In this document: piece by piece, positions 7,866 to 16,853 of the stretch
How positions within the stretch are numbered: the stretch's first letter is position 1
Layout of the letters: each line of letters starts with the position of its first letter
NCBI RefSeq assembly: GCF_015101885.1
Contig: NZ_CP062941.1
Coordinates: 1,116,001 to 1,180,000 of the forward strand
Source of the DNA: Massilia litorea
GTDB lineage: Bacteria; Pseudomonadota; Gammaproteobacteria; Burkholderiales; Burkholderiaceae_D
Direction: 5' to 3'
Length of the DNA stretch: 64,000 nt
Notes under the pieces: generated by a model
What the model was told of the DNA's origin: nothing
The model's input: only the letters and a program-made list of their open reading frames with translations
Databases searched by the model: none
Position numbers and translations under genes: made by a program

Positions 7866-9077
7866 CTACTCGGCCGTGTACAGCGGCTGGTGCATGCGCA
7901 CCGGCCGCACATCTAACCGGATCCGGTAGATCGACCACGCATCCTCGCGGTTGGTGGCGTATTCGCGCGTATCGGGCATGCGTGTAAAAGTGAATTCGAA
8001 GCCGCGTTCCGGCGCACGGCTGGCCGGTCCTTCGAAGGCCAGGCCGACGGCGCGCTGCAGGTCGCTGTCGACCAGTTTGACCAGCAGGTCGAGAACCGCC
8101 GTATTGCCCAGGATGTCGGTATAAAACAGGGCGTCGCGGTGCTCCGCCCCCGTCTTCTCGACCGGCTCCTTGCCTGGCCCGGGAATAAACCCGCGCTGCG
8201 CGAGGCTGAAGCGGTCGCCGTTGTCCAGGTAGCTGATGCGCGCATTCGACAGGTTGAAATGCGCCCTCGCCTTGTCCGTGACCGCCTCGCCCAGGTCGAG
8301 CACGATCGCGCCGGTGCGGCCGATCACGCTCACCTCGCGCGTGGGCGCCACCACCATGGCGGTGTCCTCGTCGATCCCGAGTCCCAGCGTATAGCCCTTC
8401 TTCAGCATCGCCGGCAGCATGCGCGCGAAGCGTCCGCGCGCCAGCAGGTGCTGGTCGACGAAGACATCGTCGCCAATGAACCCCAGGCCGGGCGCGATAT
8501 CCTTGCCGTCCACCAGGCCGTGCTTGAGCAGCGGCAGCACGTCCGGTGGCGGATCGTAGAACATGGTGCTGCTCATGACGGCGGCGCCGGCGCTGGTGCC
8601 GGCGATGACGCCGCCGCGCCGGTACAGCGTCCACAGCGCATCGAGCACCGCGCTGTTGCTGCCGTCGGGGCGGCGCAGCGCGCCGGTAATGCGGGCCTGG
8701 TCGCCGCCGGTGAAGAACACGCCGCCGGCCGTGCGTACGGCTTGCGCCAGCGCCGGGTCGTCGGCCACCTTGCGCACATCGCTGCCCGCCAGGCGCGGTG
8801 CCAGCGGCACGACGAAGGCCTGTGCGCCATGGCGGTTCAGGTTATTCGCCGCCATGCTGCCCTCCCGTTCGGGATTCTCCGCGGCCGTCGGCAGCACCGC
8901 GATGCGCGCCCCCTTGCCGCCGGCCAGCGCCACGATCTTTTCCCACACGGCGGCATTCTCGGCGCGCAGGCCGCCGCCGATGATCACCAGCGACCCTTTC
9001 GGAGGATCGCCGGCCGCGGCCGCGGCCGGCGCCAGGGTCACAGCCAGCGCCAGCGCGCCGATTACCTCCTTCAGCAT
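7866..9077 (-). CDS. Secreted cyanophycinase-like S51 serine peptidase
   Basis: Predicted exported serine peptidase of the cyanophycinase/peptidase E family, which cleaves β-aspartyl-arginine polymers to dipeptides. 403 residues. A signal peptide is visible at 1-22 (MLKEVIGALALAVTLAPAAA). The core has GSLVIIGGGL near residue 28, FFTGGDQARI, and the nucleophile motif GTSAGAAVM with the catalytic Ser at about 163. These are followed by GLGFIGDDVFVDQHLLARGR, a segment strongly typical of cyanophycinases. A roughly 100-residue C-terminal extension (after about 300) is less familiar. It lies 3 bases behind a TonB-dependent receptor gene and is almost certainly cotranscribed with it, suggesting degradation of an external aspartyl-peptide polymer and uptake of the products. 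Cyanophycin as actual substrate is inferred. Confidence 0.87.
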   Translation of the reverse strand: MLKEVIGALALAVTLAPAAAAAGDPPKGSLVIIGGGLRAENAAVWEKIVALAGGKGARIAVLPTAAENPEREGSMAANNLNRHGAQAFVVPLAPRLAGSDVRKVADDPALAQAVRTAGGVFFTGGDQARITGALRRPDGSNSAVLDALWTLYRRGGVIAGTSAGAAVMSSTMFYDPPPDVLPLLKHGLVDGKDIAPGLGFIGDDVFVDQHLLARGRFARMLPAMLKKGYTLGLGIDEDTAMVVAPTREVSVIGRTGAIVLDLGEAVTDKARAHFNLSNARISYLDNGDRFSLAQRGFIPGPGKEPVEKTGAEHRDALFYTDILGNTAVLDLLVKLVDSDLQRAVGLAFEGPASRAPERGFEFTFTRMPDTREYATNREDAWSIYRIRLDVRPVRMHQPLYTAE

Positions 9078-9080
9078 GGC

Positions 9081-11849
9081 TTACCTGAACGAATAGTTGA
9101 CGCTGACGAAGCCGCTGCGGCCGCGCGGATCGGTGTAGCTGGGGTCGTACCCGGCCAGGAAGAAATACGCCTGGTTCGAGAACGGCGGATCCTTGTCGAG
9201 CAGGTTGAGCAGGCCGGCACGCAATTTGAGTTGCTTGCTGATGGTCCAGCTGCCGGTCAGGTCCCACAGCGAATACGACTTCACCTTGTTGGGCGCCAGC
9301 AGCGCATCCGTAAACGGGTCGTAGGTCGTGTTCTGGTCGGTGTAGCTGGAGGAGTACTGATTGGCCAGGGTCAGGCTGACCGGGCCCTTGTCCCATTCGA
9401 AGTTGATGCGATGGCGCCATTTCTGGATCGCCTGGTCGTTCAGGAACACGCCCAGGTTGCTGCGGTAGGGTTCAGCCGGTCCGAACTGGCGGTCGTAGCG
9501 CAGGATCCGGGTGCCCGACAGGTTGACGCCGAAGCGCCCCCAATCCCCGCGCTCGCTGCGCCAGTCCGCCCCCACGTCGATGCCCGAGGTCTTCAGGCGC
9601 CCCTGGTTTTCCTTCATCAAGAGGATGTTCGAAATGAAACCGTCCTCGTCGCGCTCGATGTACTTGCCGTTGTAGGCGGCCGGATTCTCGATGATGACCT
9701 GCTCGCCCAGTGTGCTGATGACATCGCGCTTCTCGATGTTCCAGTAGTCGACCGAGAAGCTGGTGCGCTTGTTCAGCTCGACCACGGTACCGAGCGTGAA
9801 CTGGCGCGACTTCTCCGGTTTCAGGTCGGGATTCGAGCGGCGCTCGACGTTCCACTGGTCGGTGCACAGGTCGATGCTGCCTTCCTGGGCCACGCACTGG
9901 GGGTCGGTCAGGATGCCGGCCGAGGTGCCGAAGATGGTCGGGCGCTTCAGGTCCGACAGCGAGGGCGCGCGGAAACCGGTACCGGCCGAGGCGCGCAGCA
10001 GCAGGGCCGCGTTCGGCTGCCAGCGCAGGCCGAGCTTCGGGTTGGTCGTGCTGCCGACTTCGCTGTAGCGGTCGTAGCGCAGCGCGAACTGCATCTCCAA
10101 TTCCTTGGTGAATGGGGCATTCAGTTCGGTGAAGACCGATGCCACCCTGCGGGTGTTGTCCGCCGTCTCGACTTCGAGCAGCTCGCCGGCCGGCACGGTA
10201 CTGTCGCGGTCGCCCGCAATGTTGTTCGAGACGAGCAGGCTTGAGGGCGTGAAGACCTGGTGCTCGCGCCGGAATTCGCCGCCGACGGCCAGCGCCAGGT
10301 CGCCACCGCCGAGCGTCGCCAGCGCGCGCGACATCTTGCCGTCGATCGAGGTGGAGATGCCCTTCGCCTTGCGCGCCTCGTCGCTGATCTTGATGCTGTT
10401 GATCAGGTCGAGGCCGGCCTGGGATGAGGGTGCGAACGGATTGATGGTGCCGTTGCGTACGCCCGCTTCGAACTGGTCGTACAGCACATAGCCGTTTACG
10501 TACTTGTCGACCGCCCGGTTCTCGGCGCGCGCCAGGGCCAGGTCATAGTCCCAGCCGGCGAGAAGGCCGCTGGCGCCCAGCACCAGGCGCTGGCCCGTGC
10601 TGCTCACCTCGTTGCTGCGGTTGCCCGCTTCCTGCATCCGGTAGCGGATGCCGCTGAAGGTTGCCGGCAGGTCCGGACCCGAGAGCGCGTTGCGGTAGGC
10701 CGCGGGGAGGATGCTCACCGGCAGGTTGCGGATGCGCACCGGATTGGGCGACAGCACATAGGTCGATTTCGCGTCGGTCTGCACCAGTTCGGCGAACAGC
10801 TGGTTGTTGTCGTCCAGCTGGTAAGTGGCGCGGCCGATGAAGCCGATCTTGCGCGAATCCGGGTAGATCTCCGTGTCTTCCATGTAGTCGTAGCTGCAGC
10901 CGGCCACGCCGCCCGGGCCTTGTGCGGCGTAGACGGTGGCGGGCGGATTGCAAGCGGGCGCACTCGGGTTGACCCGGCTCGACCTGCTGCCGGCCGGCAG
11001 CAATCCGGCGCTGACCAGGGCGGCCCGTTGCGCAGCCGAGATGTCCACGTTCGCGGGGAAGGTATTGCTCGACATCTGGGCCGGCAAGGTGGTCGCCAGC
11101 GCGCGCTCGGCGATGAAGCTGCGCTGGCGCGAGCCCAGGCGGTCGAGCTGCTGGACGTCGAGGACGCCGAACACGTTGAAGCGGTCGGTCGCGAGATCGC
11201 CGGCGCCGGCGCTGAGGCTCGCGGTGCGCTTGCCGGCGCCGCCGTGCTGGGTACCGGCAACCGAGGCCGCCAGGTCGATCCCGGTATAGTCCTTGCGTGT
11301 AATGAAATTGATCACGCCGCCGATGGCGTCGGTGCCGTAGATCGCCGAGGCGCCGTCCTTCAGCACCTCGACGCGCTGGATCGCGCCGGCCGGAATGTTG
11401 TTCAGGTCGACGCCGGCGTTGTCGCCCGGAGAGGCGAAATTGGCCAGGCGGCGGCCGTTCAGCAGCACCAGCGTGGACGACACGCCCAGGCCGCGCATGT
11501 TGGCCCCGTTCAGGCCGCGCTGGCCCGAGGTGCTGTCCGAGATGCTCGGCCCGTCCGTCAGCGGTGCCGTATTCGCGCTGATGTTGCGCACCAGTTCGGC
11601 GGCGGTGGTGACGCCCATCTTGTCGATGGCCTCGCGCGAAATCACTTCCACCGGCAGCGCCGCCTCGTCGTCGAGGCGTTTGATCGACGAGCCGGTGATC
11701 AGGACGCGCTGGATCTTCGGCGCATCCATGTTCGACTGGTCTTGCGAAGTTGGCTGCGCACTTGCCTGGTGCCCCATCAGGCTCAGTGCGGCAAGGACGC
11801 TCGCGGCCAGGATGCTCGGCCGCAAGGTATTCGACATCTGCTTACTCAT
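9081..11849 (-). CDS. TonB-dependent outer-membrane receptor
   Basis: Outer-membrane active transporter powered by TonB–ExbBD. 922 residues with a signal peptide (about 1-31, ending ALSLMGHQASAQ), then a TonB-box-like start and plug domain (ITGSSIKRLDDEAALPVEV, residues about 50-180; RGLGVSSTLVLLNGRRL; VEVLKDGASAIYGTDAIGG). The rest is a 22-stranded β-barrel, ending with the aromatic C-terminal signature VSVNYSFR. The plug sequence (LVLLNGRRLA, IPAGAIQRVEVLKDGASAIYG) matches the large receptor class found with peptide or carbohydrate utilisation loci rather than classical siderophore receptors. First gene of an operon with the cyanophycinase-like peptidase, which points to import of a peptide-type degradation product. 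Substrate is inferred. Confidence 0.92.
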   Translation of the reverse strand: MSKQMSNTLRPSILAASVLAALSLMGHQASAQPTSQDQSNMDAPKIQRVLITGSSIKRLDDEAALPVEVISREAIDKMGVTTAAELVRNISANTAPLTDGPSISDSTSGQRGLNGANMRGLGVSSTLVLLNGRRLANFASPGDNAGVDLNNIPAGAIQRVEVLKDGASAIYGTDAIGGVINFITRKDYTGIDLAASVAGTQHGGAGKRTASLSAGAGDLATDRFNVFGVLDVQQLDRLGSRQRSFIAERALATTLPAQMSSNTFPANVDISAAQRAALVSAGLLPAGSRSSRVNPSAPACNPPATVYAAQGPGGVAGCSYDYMEDTEIYPDSRKIGFIGRATYQLDDNNQLFAELVQTDAKSTYVLSPNPVRIRNLPVSILPAAYRNALSGPDLPATFSGIRYRMQEAGNRSNEVSSTGQRLVLGASGLLAGWDYDLALARAENRAVDKYVNGYVLYDQFEAGVRNGTINPFAPSSQAGLDLINSIKISDEARKAKGISTSIDGKMSRALATLGGGDLALAVGGEFRREHQVFTPSSLLVSNNIAGDRDSTVPAGELLEVETADNTRRVASVFTELNAPFTKELEMQFALRYDRYSEVGSTTNPKLGLRWQPNAALLLRASAGTGFRAPSLSDLKRPTIFGTSAGILTDPQCVAQEGSIDLCTDQWNVERRSNPDLKPEKSRQFTLGTVVELNKRTSFSVDYWNIEKRDVISTLGEQVIIENPAAYNGKYIERDEDGFISNILLMKENQGRLKTSGIDVGADWRSERGDWGRFGVNLSGTRILRYDRQFGPAEPYRSNLGVFLNDQAIQKWRHRINFEWDKGPVSLTLANQYSSSYTDQNTTYDPFTDALLAPNKVKSYSLWDLTGSWTISKQLKLRAGLLNLLDKDPPFSNQAYFFLAGYDPSYTDPRGRSGFVSVNYSFR

Positions 11850-12074
11850 GCAATGCTCCCTTTGATGATGGCTCAGGACTGCTGGACGGAGGTGTCACAT
11901 CGGCGTATGGGATTGCTTTTGTTTCCTTGATGGCATGCAAATGTTTTACTATTTCCAAATGTAATGCACGTCCTGTCGCAAGCTCAACATGTATTTGAAA
12001 ACAGGCTGTCGTTTATTCGCCTCGCGTAAAAACGTAGGCCGGCGCCCAACAGATGGGGCGAACGGGAGGCGCAT
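11850..12074. other. Upstream region of the TonB receptor–cyanophycinase operon
   Basis: About 225 bases with no gene. On the minus strand there is a weak promoter candidate (TTGAGC, 18-base spacer, TACATT around 11960-11990). AAGGGAGC lies just before the receptor ATG and serves as ribosome-binding site. No clear operator palindrome was found. Confidence 0.4.
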
Positions 12075-12112
12075 AAAAAAAGGGCAGAGCCACACGGCCC
12101 TGCCCTTTTTTA
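12075..12112 (-). terminator. Rho-independent terminator of pckG
   Basis: GGGCAG-A-GCC / GGC-C-CTGCCC stem with ACAC loop and A/T runs on both sides; about 45 bases past the pckG stop codon. It may also work in the other orientation. Confidence 0.85.
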
Positions 12113-12156
12113 CGCGCAGCCGCTATCGAAGCGGCCGCCCTCCTCAGAAAACGTGG

Positions 12157-14019
12157 TCAACCAAGCTGCTGCTCCAGCTTCTGCTTGGTCGCCACCAGCT
12201 CTTGCGGCAGGTGGTAAGACAGTTTCTCGAACAGCTCGGTGTGCAGTTTCAGCTCTTCGCGCCAGGCATCCTTGTCGATCGAGGTGATCTGGGTGAACTG
12301 TTGCTGGCTGAAATCGGTGCCGTCCCAGTTCAGGTCGCCATAGTTCGGCGAGGTGCCGAACAGGTGCTTGGTGCCGCCCGTCTGGCCTTCGCTGCGCTCG
12401 AGGATCCACTTCAGCACGCGCATGTTCTCGCCGTAGCCCGGCCACACGAAATTGCCCGACTCGTCGGTACGGAACCAGTTGACGCAGAAGATCTTCGGCA
12501 GCGCGGCGGCGTTCTTCGCTTCCACTTTTTTACCCAGATCCAGCCAGTGCTGGAAGTAGTCGCTCATGTTGTAGCCGATAAACGGCAGCATCGCGAACGG
12601 ATCGCGGCGCACGACGCCCATCTGGCCCGCAGCGGCGGCGGTCGTTTCCGAACCCATGGTCGCGGCCATGTAGACGCCTTCGACCCAGTTGTTCGCTTCG
12701 GTCACCAGCGGCACGGTCGTCGAGCGGCGGCCACCAAAGATAAACGCCGAGATCGGCACGCCGGCCGGATCGTCCCAGGCCGGATCGATGACCGGGTTCT
12801 GGGTGGCGGCGACGGTGAAGCGCGCGTTCGGGTGGGCGGCCTTGGTGCCGGAGGCCGGGGTCCAGTCTTTACCTTGCCAGTCGATCAGGTGCGCAGGGGC
12901 CTCTTTCGTCATGCCTTCCCACCAGACGTCGCCGTCGTCGGTCAGCGCGACGTTGGTGAAGATGACGTTTTCGCGCAGCGAGGCCATGCAGTTCGAGTTG
13001 GTCTTGTCGTTGGTGCCCGGGGCCACGCCGAAATATCCCGCTTCCGGGTTGATGGCGTAGAGCTGGCCGTCCGCGCCCGGCTTGATCCAGGCGATGTCGT
13101 CGCCGATGGTGGTGACTTTCCAGCCGTTGAACGAGGTCGGCGGGATCAGCATGGCGAAGTTGGTCTTGCCGCAGGCCGAAGGGAAAGCGGCGGCCACGTA
13201 TTTCTTCTTGCCTTCAGGCGATTCGACGCCCAGGATCAGCATGTGTTCGGCCAGCCAGCCGGTGCCGCCTTGTTGCGCTTCCTGGTAGCCCATGTTCGAG
13301 GCAATGCGCAGCGCGAAGCATTTTTTACCCAGCAGCGCGTTGCCGCCGTAACCGGAACCGAAGGACCAGATCTCGCGGGTGTCCGGATAGTGGACGATGT
13401 ATTTGGTGCTGTTGCACGGCCACGGCACATCCTTCTGGCCATTCGCCAGCGGCATGCCGACGGTATGCACGCATGGGACGAATTCGCCGTCCGCGCCCAG
13501 CACGTCGTACACGGCCTTGCCCATGCGCGTCATGATGCGCATGTTGACGGCGACATAAGGCGAATCGGACAGCTCGACGCCGATGTGGGCGATCGGCGAG
13601 CCCAGCGGGCCCATCGAGAACGGCACCACGTACATCGTGCGGCCGGCCATGCAGCCGTCGAACAGGCCGTTCAGGGTCGTGCGCATCTCGGCCGGGTCGG
13701 TCCAGTTGTTGGTCGGGCCCGCTTCTTCCTTCGTTTTCGAGCAGATGAAGGTGCGGTCTTCGACGCGCGCCACGTCCGACGGATCGGAATGGGCCAGGTA
13801 GGAATTCGGGCGCAGTGCAGGGTTCAGGCGCTTCATCGTGCCTGCTTCGACCATCTGTGCGCACAGGCGGTCGTACTCTTCTTCGGAGCCGTCGCACCAG
13901 TAGATGGCGTCAGGCTTCGTCAGGGCGGCGATGTCTGCCACCCAATTGATGAGCTTCTGTTGTTTGACGTGGGATGGAACGTTCAGGGCGGCGACGCCGC
14001 TCATCACGGGCTGGTTCAT
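12157..14019 (-). CDS. pckG: Phosphoenolpyruvate carboxykinase (GTP)
   Basis: Cytosolic gluconeogenic enzyme: oxaloacetate + GTP to PEP + CO2 + GDP. 620 residues, the normal length for the GTP-dependent class. Landmarks: substrate loop [29 protein letters not shown], and the P-loop [12 protein letters not shown] (about 278-289) with the hyper-reactive Cys typical of GTP-PEPCK. Further landmarks are the metal/ATP segment [13 protein letters not shown], guanine-binding [13 protein letters not shown], and [14 protein letters not shown]. It is followed by its own terminator and is divergent from the dehydrogenase gene. Its presence indicates gluconeogenic growth on organic or amino acids, in keeping with the peptide-degrading gene set around it. 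The GTP form rather than the ATP form (pckA) is clear from the P-loop. Confidence 0.98.
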   Translation of the reverse strand: MNQPVMSGVAALNVPSHVKQQKLINWVADIAALTKPDAIYWCDGSEEEYDRLCAQMVEAGTMKRLNPALRPNSYLAHSDPSDVARVEDRTFICSKTKEEAGPTNNWTDPAEMRTTLNGLFDGCMAGRTMYVVPFSMGPLGSPIAHIGVELSDSPYVAVNMRIMTRMGKAVYDVLGADGEFVPCVHTVGMPLANGQKDVPWPCNSTKYIVHYPDTREIWSFGSGYGGNALLGKKCFALRIASNMGYQEAQQGGTGWLAEHMLILGVESPEGKKKYVAAAFPSACGKTNFAMLIPPTSFNGWKVTTIGDDIAWIKPGADGQLYAINPEAGYFGVAPGTNDKTNSNCMASLRENVIFTNVALTDDGDVWWEGMTKEAPAHLIDWQGKDWTPASGTKAAHPNARFTVAATQNPVIDPAWDDPAGVPISAFIFGGRRSTTVPLVTEANNWVEGVYMAATMGSETTAAAAGQMGVVRRDPFAMLPFIGYNMSDYFQHWLDLGKKVEAKNAAALPKIFCVNWFRTDESGNFVWPGYGENMRVLKWILERSEGQTGGTKHLFGTSPNYGDLNWDGTDFSQQQFTQITSIDKDAWREELKLHTELFEKLSYHLPQELVATKQKLEQQLG

Positions 14020-14366
14020 GGTACCTCCAACAATTAAGAATTCTGTGTGGTCCCGGCACGGCAGGATCGTCGTCTACGCACGGGACTGCACGGTGGAATC
14101 CCTGGCTCTTGTGGAGCGGCGCTACGGCGGTCGTGTCGGCGGCCTCGGCGAACGAAGCCCGTGGAACAGGTGAAGCGTGGTCTGATATACACTTTGGTGG
14201 TGTCAAACCCTTAATATTCGGCCGATTGTACACCCCTCAAACGGCGATTCAAGCGCTCCAGATCGAAAAATGTAGGAAATATAGTTGACTAATATAGTAG
14301 GCTACTTCGATTCTGCGGGAACCCGTTATTCTTTTACGCGCCCATCCATAACTTCGCTCAACTCCG
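14020..14366. other. Divergent pckG / dehydrogenase control region
   Basis: 347 bases. The side near pckG has GGAGGTACC before the ATG. A TTGACA hexamer reads toward pckG (around 14195-14205, minus strand) next to ACAC…GTGT half-sites. A direct repeat ATATAGT occurs at 14279-14285 and 14292-14298 in an AT-rich patch before the dehydrogenase gene. None of these is assigned to a known regulator. Confidence 0.4.
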
Positions 14367-15362
14367 ATGAAAATTGCCATTCTCGACGATTACCAGAATG
14401 CCACCCCCAGCCTCGACTGTTACAAAATATTGGATGGTCATGAGGTCAAGGTGTTCAACAATTCCGCGCGCGGCCTGGGCCAGCTCGCGATCCGGCTGGC
14501 GCCCTACGAGGCGCTGGTACTGATCCGTGAGCGGACGAGCCTGCCCGCTGCCCTGCTCAACAAGTTGCCAAACTTAAAACTCATTTCGCAGACGGGCAAG
14601 CTGGCCGGCCACGTCGATGTGGCGGCCGCGACGGCACGCGGGATCGCCATCGCCGAGGGTGTCGGCTCCCCCGTGGCGCCGGCCGAGCTGACCTGGGCGC
14701 TGATCATGGCGGCCAGTCGCAAGATCGTGCCGTATGCGACAAATTTGAAAGACGGGATCTGGCAGACGGCGTCGACGCATCCCGAGCTCAACGGCCTGGG
14801 GCGGGTGCTGCGTGGGCGGACGCTGGCGATCTGGAGTTACGGCAAGATCGGCAAGCTGGTGGCAGGATATGGCAAGGCCTTCGGGATGCGCATCCTGGTG
14901 TGGGGCAGCGACACCAGCCGCCAGGCGGCGGTGGCCGACGGGTTCGAGGCGGCCGCCACGCGCGAGGCGTTTTTCGAGCAGGCCGACGTATTGAGTTTGC
15001 ACCTGCGCCTGGCCGAGGCCACGCGCGGCATCGTCAAGGCGACAGATCTGGCGCGCATGAAACCGGACGCTTTATTGGTCAACACGAGCCGGGCCGAACT
15101 GGTCGAAGCGGGCGCACTGGAGGCGGCGCTGCAGGCGGGCCGGCCGGGCATGGCGGCGCTGGACGTGTTCACGGAGGAGCCCTTGCCGCCGGATGCAGCG
15201 CTGCTGCGCATGCCGACGGTACTGGCGACGCCGCACCTGGGCTATGTCGAGCGGGATAGTTACGAGCTGTATTTCAGGGCGGCGTTCGAGAATGTCGCGC
15301 ATTTCGCGGCGGGCAAGCCGACGAATATCCTGAATCCCGAAGCGTTAAACGTCGGGACGTAG
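14367..15362 (+). CDS. D-2-hydroxyacid dehydrogenase family protein
   Basis: NAD(P)-dependent reductase/dehydrogenase of D-2-hydroxyacids (formate/glycerate dehydrogenase superfamily). 331 residues in two Rossmann-like domains. The catalytic Arg is in NTSRAELVEAGAL (about 233), the Glu in DVFTEEPLPPDA (about 262) and the His in ATPHLGYVERDSYE (about 281), so the triad is complete. In the nucleotide-binding loop the usual G-x-G-x-x-G is LAIWSYGKIGKL, so the first Gly is replaced by Ser; this occurs in a subgroup of the family. Single gene with its own upstream region. Possible substrates include phosphoglycerate-like or glyoxylate-type acids; the sequence does not decide. Confidence 0.9.
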   Translation: MKIAILDDYQNATPSLDCYKILDGHEVKVFNNSARGLGQLAIRLAPYEALVLIRERTSLPAALLNKLPNLKLISQTGKLAGHVDVAAATARGIAIAEGVGSPVAPAELTWALIMAASRKIVPYATNLKDGIWQTASTHPELNGLGRVLRGRTLAIWSYGKIGKLVAGYGKAFGMRILVWGSDTSRQAAVADGFEAAATREAFFEQADVLSLHLRLAEATRGIVKATDLARMKPDALLVNTSRAELVEAGALEAALQAGRPGMAALDVFTEEPLPPDAALLRMPTVLATPHLGYVERDSYELYFRAAFENVAHFAAGKPTNILNPEALNVGT

Positions 15363-16118
15363 TCAGCGCAGTTCGGGCTCGCCCGTCAGGTTGATGCGGC
15401 GCGCCGGCATCACGTGGGAACGCGTCCAGAGTCCGGCCCAGCCAGGCGGCCAGCCGATTTCCGGACCGGTATAAGCCGGCAAGCCGGCGCGCACCGCGAC
15501 CACCGGCACCGGCGGCGCGTCGATCAGCCCGCCACCCGGTGGCCGCTCGACGTTCAGGCTGTACATGTAACCCGGCAGCAGCGCCTCGCAGGTAGCGGCG
15601 AACCAGGCCGTGTGGTCTTCGTCGCGCCCCAAGGCCTGGGCCAGGCCCTGCGGATCGAATTTCGCCAGGGCGTGGATCAGCTCCTCGGTCGTGGCGCCGG
15701 GCGTGTCGCCCCACCCCATCACCGGATTATTGTTGTACTCGGCGCCCGATCCGTACCAGCCTTCTCTCCAGGAGCGCTGCATCCAGTTGCGCTGCCCCGT
15801 AAACAGATGCCAGCGCCAGTGCAGGCCGGACGGCTTCGGCCACGAGTACAAATACAGTTTCTGGTAGCCGGCACTGTGCAGCTCGCGCACGACCGCCATC
15901 AGGCGCGCATGCGGCATGCGGTCCGGCGGCGCGCGCCGGAAAAGGATGGGCTCGCCATCGGCGTGCTGGACTTCGTCGCTCGAGAGATTCAGGTCGAGCG
16001 TGCGCGCTTCGTTGCCGAAACGGGCGGAAATCCAGCCGGTCAGCAGGTTGACGTGGGTGATCACGCCATACCCGCGATGACGGTGGAAAATAACGGTTCC
16101 TGGAGCAACGGCTTTCAT
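15363..16118 (-). CDS. Conserved protein of unknown function
   Basis: 251 residues, not recognised. Residues 3-35 (PGTVIFHRHRGYGVITHVNL) look like a small β-barrel of the CarD/Tudor type, in which PG-x-x-V-x-H-x-x-x-G-x-G-V-I is common. The rest is rich in Trp and aromatic residues (LYLYSWPKPSGLHWRWHLFTG, NWMQRSWREGWYGSG) with no transmembrane helix. No signal peptide. Convergent with the dehydrogenase gene (stop codons adjacent at 15362/15363) and divergent from the asparaginase homologue. Coding potential is good: high-GC third positions and no competing frame of similar quality. No function is proposed. Confidence 0.7.
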   Translation of the reverse strand: MKAVAPGTVIFHRHRGYGVITHVNLLTGWISARFGNEARTLDLNLSSDEVQHADGEPILFRRAPPDRMPHARLMAVVRELHSAGYQKLYLYSWPKPSGLHWRWHLFTGQRNWMQRSWREGWYGSGAEYNNNPVMGWGDTPGATTEELIHALAKFDPQGLAQALGRDEDHTAWFAATCEALLPGYMYSLNVERPPGGGLIDAPPVPVVAVRAGLPAYTGPEIGWPPGWAGLWTRSHVMPARRINLTGEPELR

Positions 16119-16255
16119 ACGATGGTGTGGGGCTTGCCCTTAAAAAAGATCAGTCTACTCATCCGATCCAGCCGATTCTAGCGCAGTCACATCTGGATAC
16201 ACACCATTTTGGCGCTATGATGACCCACCTTTTTTTACTGCGTTTATAAACCGAT

Positions 16256-16741
16256 ATGACTTTGCGACTCATCGCCACCGGCGGCACCTTCGACAAACAT
16301 TACAATGAGCTGAACGGCGTGCTCGGCTTTTCCGAAAGCCACATGCCGGAGGTAATCAAACGTGCGCGCCTGACCATTCCGGTCGCGCTCGAAGTGCTGC
16401 CGCTGCTCGATTCGCTCGACATGCAGGATGCCGATCGCCAGCGCGTGCTCGCCGCCTGCCAGGCTGCCGGCGAAAAGGCGATCGTCATCGTGCATGGCAC
16501 CGATACGATGCCGCAAACGGCCGCTGTGCTCGGCGCTGCGAACCTCGGCAAGACGATCGTGCTCACCGGCGCCATGATCCCCTACGAGATCGCCAATTCC
16601 GACGCCCTGTTCAATCTCGGCTTTGCCTGCGGTGTGGCGCAGACGCTGGCGCCCGGCGTGTATGTCGCCATGAACGGGCAAGTGTTCGCCTGGAATAACG
16701 TGACCAAGAACCGCGCCGCCGGCGTGTTCGAACCGCTGTAA
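16256..16741 (+). CDS. Single-domain asparaginase-family protein
   Basis: 161 residues corresponding only to the N-terminal domain of bacterial L-asparaginases. Both threonine-containing active-site motifs are present: [11 protein letters not shown] (residues about 7-17, nucleophile Thr) and [12 protein letters not shown] (about 78-89). A further conserved segment is [21 protein letters not shown]. The roughly 140-residue C-terminal domain, which completes the active site of the neighbouring subunit in classical enzymes, is missing. It is not lost through a frameshift: only 112 bases separate the stop from katA and they carry a hairpin. Short homologues of this kind are known in proteobacteria but their reaction is not established. 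A hairpin terminator follows. Confidence 0.85.
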   Translation: MTLRLIATGGTFDKHYNELNGVLGFSESHMPEVIKRARLTIPVALEVLPLLDSLDMQDADRQRVLAACQAAGEKAIVIVHGTDTMPQTAAVLGAANLGKTIVLTGAMIPYEIANSDALFNLGFACGVAQTLAPGVYVAMNGQVFAWNNVTKNRAAGVFEPL

Positions 16742-16778
16742 ACAGCAGCAATACTCAAAAGCATCAAATAAAAATTCC

Positions 16779-16803
16779 ACAGGGCAGCAGAGCGCTGCCC
16801 TGT
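16779..16803 (+). terminator. Hairpin between asparaginase-like gene and katA
   Basis: Perfect 10-bp stem ACAGGGCAGC / GCTGCCCTGT, AGAGC loop, followed after a few bases by GTTTTTATA. Probably a terminator for the upstream gene; the T-run is displaced by about 8 bases, so efficiency is uncertain. Confidence 0.6.
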
Positions 16804-16853
16804 CGGTAAAGTTTTTATACTTTTCTCTCCCTGAAACCGAGAGGAGAGTTTCC

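Noticed and set aside
8139..10244. 700-codon open frame antisense to the cyanophycinase and TonB-receptor genes
   Set aside because: It spans two real genes on the other strand, has low-complexity composition and no start site with a ribosome-binding site.
16742..16853. Frameshifted C-terminal half of the asparaginase
   Set aside because: Only 112 bases remain before katA, they contain a hairpin, and no frame shows asparaginase C-domain residues.
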